From contig JAUQXD010000558.1 in NCBI GenBank assembly GCA_030834835.1, positions 1 to 12,522 of the forward strand: a DNA stretch of 12,522 bases, written 5' to 3'. The stretch is from Thermoflexales bacterium. GTDB lineage: Bacteria; Chloroflexota; Anaerolineae; Fen-1058. Both the position numbers and the translations under genes were made by a program. Below the pieces are notes generated by a model. That model was not told the DNA's origin, ran no database searches, and saw only the letters and a program-made list of their open reading frames with translations. Below are positions 8,201 through 12,522 of the stretch, one piece after another (position 1 is the stretch's first letter; every line of letters starts with the position of its first letter).

Positions 8201-10910
8201 CGCGCTCACGCCCGTCAACGATGTGCCGTCGTTCGTAAAGGGCGTCGATCAAATCGTGTTGGAAGATGCGGGCGCGCAGTCGATCGTGGGCTGGGCGACG
8301 GCGGTAAGCGCCGGGCCGGCGAATGAAGCCAGCCAGGTGTTGACCTTTTCGCTGATCACCGATAACGCCGGCTTGTTTGCCAGCGCGCCCGCCGTCAGCC
8401 CGATTGGTACTCTATCGTTCACGTCCGCGCCGAATGTGTACGGCAGCGCGACGGTGACGGTGACGCTGCACGATAGCGGCGGCACGGCCAACGGCGGCGT
8501 CGATACGACCGCGCCGCAGTCGTTCCAGATCACCATCGTGCCCGTCAACGATGCGCCGTCGTTTGTGGCGGGCGCGAATCAAACCGTCAATGAAGATGCC
8601 GCAGCGCAGCTCGTGTTTGGTTGGGCCACCGCGATCTCATCAGGCCCGAACGAACCCGGCCAGGTGATGACGTTTACGGTGACTGCCGGCAATCCGCTGC
8701 TCTTTAGCGCGCAGCCCGGTCTCACCGCCAGCGGCGATCTGTCGTTTACTCCGGCGGCCAATGCCTTCGGCAGCACGATCGTGACCGTGACGTTGAAGGA
8801 TAATGGCGGCACAGCCAACGGCGGCAGTGACACGTCGGCCCCGCAGACGTTCCTCATCACGATCGATCCCGTCAACGATGCACCGTCATTTACGCCGGGC
8901 GGCAATCAGACCGTGAATGAAGATGCCGGCGCACAGACCGTGACCGCGTGGGCTACGGCGATTTCGGCCGGGCCGGCCAATGAGAGCGGCCAGATTCTCA
9001 CATTCACGCTGACCACCGATAACGCTGCGCTGTTCAGCGCGCTGCCGGCAGTGAATGCGACGACGGGTAATCTGACGTTCACGCCGGCCGCCAATCAATT
9101 TGGCGTGGCCACGATCACGGCGACCCTTCAGGACAGCGGCGGAACCGATCGGGGCGGGGTGGACACCAGCATGGCGCAGGTCTTCATCATCACCGTGAAT
9201 TCGGTCAACGATGTGCCATCGTTTGGCAAAGGCCCGAACCTCAACGTCATCACGTCCACGCTGCAGACGTTTAACGGCTGGGCGACCACCATCAGGCCCG
9301 GCCCGGCCAATGAAAACGGGCAGGCGCTGAATTTCATCTTGACCACCAACAATCCCGCGCTGTTTGAAATTGCGCCAGCCATCTCGCCGTTGGGCACGCT
9401 GACGTTTAAGCCCACGCCCAACTTCAACGGCAGCACGCTGGTAACGGTCGTGCTGCACGACGATGGCGGCACGGCCAACGGCGGTGTCGATACGTCTGCG
9501 CCGCAGACCTTCACCATCGATGTGACGGCTTCAGCGGATGCGCCGGTGAACATCGTGCCGGGGGCGCAGGAGACCAATCTGGATACGGCGCTGTTCTTCG
9601 CTACGTCTACCGGCAACCATCTGGCGGTGTATGATGACGACGCGATCCAGTTCAACGAGCAGATGAGCATCACGTTGAGTGTGGGCAATGGCACGTTGAC
9701 GCTGGCCTCCACCACCGGCCTGACGCTGACGACGGGCAGCAGCGGGCCGATCGTGCAGTTCACCGGCTCGATCACGGATGTGAATGCGAACATGGATAAT
9801 CTGCGCTTCGATCCGACGCCGGGCTTCTTTGGCCTGACTACCCTGATCATGACGACACAGGATATGGGTCATCCGGGCGAAACGGCGTCGTTTGTGGACA
9901 GCGATCCAGTGACCATCCGGGTGAATGCTCCGCCGGTGGCGGTGGATGATGCGTACAACGGCCCACAGGGTGCGCCGTTGATTGTGCCGGTGGCAACGGG
10001 CGTGCTGGCCAACGATGTGGCGCGCAACTCCCGCCCGATTACGGCCACACTGCTGAGCGGCCCGGCCTCTGGCACGCTGGTACTCAACGCCGACGGATCG
10101 TTTGTGTACATTCCGCTGCCTATGTTTAGCGGCCTGGCTGTGTTCACGTATCAGGCCAACGATCGCGGCCTGGTGTCGAATGCGGCGACGGTGACGATTT
10201 CGGTGGCGTTCATCAATCAAGCGCCCACGTTCAACCTGGGCTTAAGCTCAACGGTGAATGAAGATTCGGGCGCACAGACGGTGCCGGGCTTTATGACCAA
10301 TGTCTCACCTGGCCCGATCAACGAAACGGGTCAGACGTTGTCCATGACAGTGTCAGTCGCGACACCGGCGCTGTTTGCCGCGCAACCCGCGTTGGATATG
10401 GGCACGGGCACGCTGACGTACACACCCGCCCTCGACGCCTTTGGCGCCACGGTGGTGACGGTGACGCTGCAAGACAATGGTGGCACGGCCAATGGCGGTG
10501 TGGACACGACCGTAAAGACGTTCGGCATCACGCTCAATCCCGTCAACGATGTGCCGGCGTTTACCAGAGGCGTCAATCAAATCGTGCGCATCAGTTCCGG
10601 CCCGCACGTGGTAACTGCCTGGGCCAGCGGCATCAGCGCGGGTCCGGCCAATGAGGTCGCGCAGACGTTGACGTTTAGCGTGACGACGACGAACAATGCG
10701 CTGTTCGCCATCCTGCCGTCGATCGATCCAGGTTCGGGCGATCTATCGTTCACGCCCGCGCCCGGCACGTCTGGCAGCGCAACGGTTACCGTGACGCTGC
10801 GGGACAACGGCGGCACGGCCAACGGCGGCGTCGATACGTCCGCGCCGCAGACCTTTGTCATCACGGTGCAGCCGCACCGGTTGTTCTTGCCGGTGGTGCG
10901 CCGCACGTGA
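5277..10910 (+). CDS. Giant secreted repeat protein: delta-60 propeller plus cadherin/Ig-like repeats
   Basis: Predicted exported protein of 1877 residues. Residues 1-27 form a Sec signal peptide: basic start (K3, R5), hydrophobic core, AFA cleavage site at 25-27. Residues 30-425 hold seven delta-60 units marked by QSDGKIVVAG-like and FAVARYT/GxLDTTF-like strings, as expected for a seven-blade beta-propeller. Residues about 432-539 are a cadherin-like domain (SDADGDSL). Eight tandem ~110-residue repeats cover 540-1418. Residues 1419-1550 are a different cadherin-like domain, 1551-1645 a VLAND/DGSFVYIP domain (Big_9-like), and 1646-1866 two more copies of the repeat. The tail is HRLFLPVVRRT. 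There is no LPXTG signal, membrane anchor or enzymatic motif. An adhesin, surface filament or matrix protein is the best inference; the propeller could be the binding head and the repeats the stalk. Cysteine appears to be absent throughout. The upstream remnant shows that a relative once stood beside it. Confidence 0.92.
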   Translation: MTKSRFTLLSIGLVVALLMSALSAAFAASGDLDTTFNTTGYRVTFTTGAQEFMAVTQQTDGLLVAVGYDTGAGQDFAVVRYTAAGVPDAGFGSGGKVTTSFGVGADVANAVAIQSDGKIVVAGTATYGANTVFAVARYLSPTGTLDPAFGAGGVVTTSIAGLDAANAVAIQSDGKIVVAGEANAQFAVARYTTGGVLDTTFSGDGLVTTTIVGANNVAHAVLIQPADQKIIAVGQADQGSSDEFALARYTTLGALDTTFNGTGTVFTDLLGTATNDIGLAAALQSDGKIVVAGSINTGVFDYAVARYTTTGSLDTSFSGDGVVTTDFAAGADEPFDVAVQTTGKIVVAGTTDQGATRKTDFGLVRYTTAGALDTTFGTSGLVATNLPTNADDLGWGMTLQSDNKIVVAGSSDNGGASGVDFAILRYESPNAVPIVTNVPKSGLEDQTVTFAASDFTAHFSDADGDSLAKIQITSLSANGTLKLSGVDVTLNQEISAANLGNLTFVPAANFNGSTSFGWNGSDGVNYAATGANINLTLTAVNDAPSFTKGSDQTVNEDAGAQSVAGWATSLSAGPADEVGQTLAFTVTNNNTALFSAQPAVSAAGALTFTPAPNANGSATVSVTIYDNGGTANGGVNTSAPQTFTISVTAVNDAPSFIKGADQSVFEDGGLTTVAGWATAISAGPADESDQTLTFSLSNNNAALFSAPPAVNSAGTLTFTPAPNASGSATITITLQDNGGTANGGSNTSAAQTFVVTVTGINDAPSFTVGADAAVNEDAGAQTLTNWATNISPGPLESTQVVTFSVINNNNGLFAVQPAVSPTGTLTFQPAANAFGVANVIVFLRDSGGTANGGVDSSAPASFAITVTSVNDAPTFVKGSDITVLEDSGASTTAGWATAMSPGPANEAAQTLTFAATAGNPALFSVAPAINATTGQLTFTPAANAFGSTTVTVTLHDNGGTANGGVDTSAPQTFTIALTPVNDVPSFVKGVDQIVLEDAGAQSIVGWATAVSAGPANEASQVLTFSLITDNAGLFASAPAVSPIGTLSFTSAPNVYGSATVTVTLHDSGGTANGGVDTTAPQSFQITIVPVNDAPSFVAGANQTVNEDAAAQLVFGWATAISSGPNEPGQVMTFTVTAGNPLLFSAQPGLTASGDLSFTPAANAFGSTIVTVTLKDNGGTANGGSDTSAPQTFLITIDPVNDAPSFTPGGNQTVNEDAGAQTVTAWATAISAGPANESGQILTFTLTTDNAALFSALPAVNATTGNLTFTPAANQFGVATITATLQDSGGTDRGGVDTSMAQVFIITVNSVNDVPSFGKGPNLNVITSTLQTFNGWATTIRPGPANENGQALNFILTTNNPALFEIAPAISPLGTLTFKPTPNFNGSTLVTVVLHDDGGTANGGVDTSAPQTFTIDVTASADAPVNIVPGAQETNLDTALFFATSTGNHLAVYDDDAIQFNEQMSITLSVGNGTLTLASTTGLTLTTGSSGPIVQFTGSITDVNANMDNLRFDPTPGFFGLTTLIMTTQDMGHPGETASFVDSDPVTIRVNAPPVAVDDAYNGPQGAPLIVPVATGVLANDVARNSRPITATLLSGPASGTLVLNADGSFVYIPLPMFSGLAVFTYQANDRGLVSNAATVTISVAFINQAPTFNLGLSSTVNEDSGAQTVPGFMTNVSPGPINETGQTLSMTVSVATPALFAAQPALDMGTGTLTYTPALDAFGATVVTVTLQDNGGTANGGVDTTVKTFGITLNPVNDVPAFTRGVNQIVRISSGPHVVTAWASGISAGPANEVAQTLTFSVTTTNNALFAILPSIDPGSGDLSFTPAPGTSGSATVTVTLRDNGGTANGGVDTSAPQTFVITVQPHRLFLPVVRRT
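5364..6551 (+). repeat. Seven delta-60 repeats (beta-propeller module)
   Basis: Seven units of roughly 55-60 residues. The core strings in order are QQTDGLLVAVG, QSDGKIVVAG, QSDGKIVVAG, QPADQKIIAVG, QSDGKIVVAG, QTTGKIVVAG and QSDNKIVVAG, each followed by a (F/Y)A(V/L)(A/V)RY strand and a GxLDTTF-type turn. The pattern matches the delta-60 repeat family (TIGR02608). That there are seven blades is my own count; closure of a ring is inferred from the number. Confidence 0.85.
6894..9530 (+). repeat. Eight tandem ~110-residue cadherin/Ig-like repeats, block 1
   Basis: Units begin with VNDAPSF-like codons at 6894, 7224, 7554, 7881, 8214, 8544, 8871 and 9204, giving steps of 327, 330 or 333 bp. Each carries, in order, VNDAP, a NEDAGAQ-like acidic string, GWAT, GPANE, QTLTF, ALFS, TLTFTPA, a TVTVTL strand, DNGGTANGG, VDTSAPQTF and a final ITV strand. 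Unit 8 lacks the acidic string (VITSTLQTF). The DNA around the DNGGTANGGVDTSAPQTF segment is nearly the same in many units. The folds are probably beta-sandwiches; calcium binding by the acidic loops is plausible but inferred. Confidence 0.9.
10212..10874 (+). repeat. Two further copies of the same repeat, block 2
   Basis: Units start at 10212 (INQAPTF, with VNEDSGAQTV) and 10542 (VNDVPAF, with VRISSGPHVV in place of the acidic string). They resume the repeat after two unrelated domains (9531-10211) and run into the tail HRLFLPVVRRT (10875-10907). Confidence 0.88.
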
Positions 10911-10969
10911 GTGCGCTGCGACTAACACGGCCGCTGGCCGGCGGCTGATCTGCTTCACTTGCCGGCAAA

Positions 10970-11042
10970 TTGACCGCGAACTCACGCAACTGACCGCCAG
11001 GGCTGGTGTGCCTGGCGGAGACTGGCGAGAGTTCGCGGTTAA
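10970..11042. repeat. Nested inverted repeat downstream of the giant gene
   Basis: The outer arms TTGACCGCGAACTC (10970-10983) and GAGTTCGCGGTTAA (11029-11042) pair over 14 bp with one G-U. An inner perfect 8-bp stem, CCGCCAGG/CCTGGCGG (10994-11001, 11011-11018), lies inside a symmetric 10/10 internal loop. No U-tract follows, so it is not a canonical terminator. It may protect the 3' end of the giant mRNA or mark a protein-binding site. The stretch 10911-10969 holds only short GC-rich palindromes such as GCCGC/GCGGC. Confidence 0.6.
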
Positions 11043-11051
11043 CTGTGACTT

Positions 11052-11075
11052 GCGACGCATTGACCCCTGCGTCGC
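11052..11075. promoter_or_regulatory. Inverted repeat around the -35 element (possible operator)
   Basis: GCGACGCA (11052-11059) and TGCGTCGC (11068-11075) form a perfect 8-bp inverted repeat. The 8-base spacer TTGACCCC contains the -35 hexamer of the promoter at 11060. A repressor bound here would block RNA polymerase; this role is inferred from position alone. Confidence 0.5.
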
Positions 11076-11088
11076 GCGCGTTTACAAT
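11060..11088 (+). promoter_or_regulatory. Sigma70-type promoter of the second kinase gene
   Basis: TTGACC (11060-11065) and TACAAT (11083-11088) are each five of six to the -35 and -10 consensus, with the ideal 17-bp spacing. Transcription would start near 11095, about 60 bp before the ATG at 11156. Confidence 0.75.
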
Positions 11089-11100
11089 GGACAGGATAAC

Positions 11101-11138
11101 GCGCATAACTGCGCGCGATTACGCGCGCAGTTATGCGC
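11101..11138 (+). promoter_or_regulatory. Perfect 17-bp hairpin in the kinase 5' leader
   Basis: GCGCATAACTGCGCGCG (11101-11117) is exactly complementary to 11122-11138 around the loop ATTA. From the promoter above, the transcript would begin within a few bases of this stem, so the mRNA would start with it. The Shine-Dalgarno (AAGG, 11145-11148) is just outside. No U-tract follows on either strand, so it is not an intrinsic terminator. Confidence 0.75.
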
Positions 11139-11155
11139 ATAAACAAGGCTGGCGC

Positions 11156-12522
11156 ATGCAGGATTCTACTTCATCTCCCGATTGGACATCACGGCTCAAT
11201 CGCTACGTGTACAGGCTGATCGCGGCCTGGACGATTGTGGTGCTGTTGTCGTTTGCCTGGAATGCCGCCCAGCACGTGACGCCCGTCGTCGGCTTACCCA
11301 GTGGTTTGCCGCTCCTGGCCGAGATCTTCGGTCACGGCAGCATCTGGATCATCGGCGTACTTGTTCTACGCCTGGGCAGTCAGCAATTCCGGCGGCAGCT
11401 GGCCGAGCGCGCCAGGATTGAAGAGGCGCTGCGCGACAGCGAAGAAAAATACCGCATTCTGGTCGAGCAAAGCCCCGCCTCGATCGTGATCACGGATTTG
11501 AAGGGCGCCATCGAATACGTCAATCCTAAGTTTACGCAGGTTACCGGCTATATGCCAGCCGAAGCGATCGGCCAGAACCCGCGCATTCTCAAGTCGGGCG
11601 AGATGTCGCCGGAGCAGTACAAACACTTGTGGGATACCGTGTTGAGCGGGCGCGAATGGCGCGGTGAATTGCACAACCGGCGCAAGAATGGCGAACTCTA
11701 CTGGGAGGCGGCATCAATCTCGGCGATTCGCGACTCGCGCGGCCAGATTGTGCGGCTACTGGCCGTGAAAGAAGACATCACCGATCGCAAAATCGTCGAA
11801 GCGGCCGAACGCGAACAGCGCAACCTGGCCGAGGCCCTGCAGAACACCGCCGCCGATCTCAACAGCACGCTCGAATTCGACGCCGTGCTCAATCGGATCT
11901 TGATGAACGTAGGTCTGGTCGTGCCGCATGACGAAGCCAACATCATGCTCATCAGCGGCGATGATGCCTACGTATGCCAGAGCCAGGGCATATCGCCCAG
12001 CCCGGTGTTGTCGGTGCACCTCCCCGTCTCGGAAACACCGCACCTGCGCCAGATGATCGAGACGGGCGCACCACTGATCATTTCCGATGTCGCCGCGCAG
12101 GCCAGCTGGCACGATCGCGCCGAATCCCGCTGGGTGCGATCGTACCTCAGCGTTCCTATCCGGGCGAAAGGCGAAACGGTGGGTTTTATCAATCTAGACA
12201 GCGCCACCGTCAATTTCTTCACCGAGGCCCACGCCGCCCGATTGGCGATCTTCGCCGATCAGGCCGGAATGGCCGTGCACAATGCACGGCTGTATCAGCA
12301 GGCTCAGACTGAACTGGCCGAGCGCCGTCGCATCGAAGGCGAATTGCAGCGGGCCAAAGAAGCGGCGGAAGCGGCCAGCCACGCCAAAGGCGCCTTCCTC
12401 GCCAACATGAGCCATGAACTGCGCACACCCCTCAACGCGATTCTGGGCTTTACGCAGTTGCTGGCGCGGGACGCCAACCTGACCTCCGATCAACTCGACA
12501 GCCTGGCGACCATCCAGCGCAG
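11156..12522 (+). CDS. Membrane-anchored PAS-GAF sensor histidine kinase, 3'-truncated by window
   Basis: The frame is open for 455 codons to the window end. The start ATG at 11156 has AAGG seven bases upstream and follows a good promoter. Two hydrophobic segments (about residues 18-36 and 62-76) should anchor the protein, with a short loop of roughly 25 residues between them. Domains: PAS at about 96-213 ([12 protein letters not shown] to DITDRK), GAF at about 236-382 and a coiled coil. A classical HisKA motif follows, [17 protein letters not shown], with phosphoacceptor H420. The ATPase domain, and any receiver domain of a hybrid kinase, lie beyond the window. This H-box differs from the HisKA_3 of the first kinase, so its partner is probably of another class and not the NarL-type regulator at 3305. 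Function: cytoplasmic sensing by PAS and GAF of an unknown signal, then phosphotransfer. The strong leader structures suggest tight control. Confidence 0.93.
   Translation, partial: MQDSTSSPDWTSRLNRYVYRLIAAWTIVVLLSFAWNAAQHVTPVVGLPSGLPLLAEIFGHGSIWIIGVLVLRLGSQQFRRQLAERARIEEALRDSEEKYRILVEQSPASIVITDLKGAIEYVNPKFTQVTGYMPAEAIGQNPRILKSGEMSPEQYKHLWDTVLSGREWRGELHNRRKNGELYWEAASISAIRDSRGQIVRLLAVKEDITDRKIVEAAEREQRNLAEALQNTAADLNSTLEFDAVLNRILMNVGLVVPHDEANIMLISGDDAYVCQSQGISPSPVLSVHLPVSETPHLRQMIETGAPLIISDVAAQASWHDRAESRWVRSYLSVPIRAKGETVGFINLDSATVNFFTEAHAARLAIFADQAGMAVHNARLYQQAQTELAERRRIEGELQRAKEAAEAASHAKGAFLANMSHELRTPLNAILGFTQLLARDANLTSDQLDSLATIQR

Noticed and set aside
7259..9850. Several long - strand open frames over the repeat array
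   Set aside because: They recur with the repeat period and are antisense images of the DNGGTANGG and TVTVTL segments; there are no start signals or domains.
6894..10874. Regular direct repeats that might suggest a CRISPR or satellite array
   Set aside because: The period is about 330 bp, in frame, with protein-level conservation; it is a coding repeat.
10875..10907. Sortase (LPXTG) anchor at the end of the giant protein
   Set aside because: The motif is LPVVR, without the T-G pair, and no hydrophobic helix follows; only six residues remain after LPVV or fewer.
10855..11142. 95-codon + strand frame across the end of the giant gene
   Set aside because: It starts inside the giant gene in another frame and runs through the inverted repeats and the promoter; it has no start signal.

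Overview
The window reads as GC-rich bacterial chromosome from a member of the Chloroflexota (Chloroflexia or Anaerolineae). This rests on style only: multi-PAS/GAF kinases paired with NarL/LuxR regulators, a very long secreted protein built of delta-60 and cadherin/Ig-like repeats, and a short C-terminal tail of the form hydrophobic-LPVV-basic. No rRNA or other phylogenetic marker is present. All supported genes lie on the + strand.

Layout. (1) 2-3946: a two-component pair. A kinase with at least five PAS domains, a GAF domain and a HisKA_3/HATPase core (5' end outside the window) is followed after 3 bp by its NarL/LuxR response regulator. The pair ends at a strong intrinsic terminator (4030-4071). 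(2) 4137-4667: a second response regulator, similar to the first in its receiver but without any DNA-binding domain. (3) 4668-5276: a gene-poor stretch with a terminator-like hairpin, then the wreck of a gene (4889-5156) that keeps only the signal peptide, start and extreme C-terminus of a paralogue of the next gene, then a long hairpin. (4) 5277-10910: a predicted secreted protein of 1877 residues. It has a signal peptide, a seven-blade delta-60 propeller, a cadherin-like domain, eight tandem ~110-residue repeats, two different Ig/cadherin-like domains, two more copies of the repeat and the LPVV tail. (5) 10911-11155: an intergenic region with three inverted repeats around a near-consensus sigma70-type promoter. 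(6) 11156 to the window end: a membrane-anchored PAS-GAF-HisKA kinase, cut off by the window.

How it fits together (inference): the first kinase and its regulator form a transcriptional signalling pair. The stand-alone receiver could compete for phosphoryl groups or be a regulator that lost its output. The giant protein is probably an extracellular adhesin or surface-layer-like filament. The sensor genes around it may control surface behaviour, but nothing in the sequence proves that link. The most unusual points are the head-and-tail remnant of a second giant repeat protein, the tail shared by both, the loss of the acidic motif in the last repeat of each block, and the hairpin-rich control region of the second kinase.
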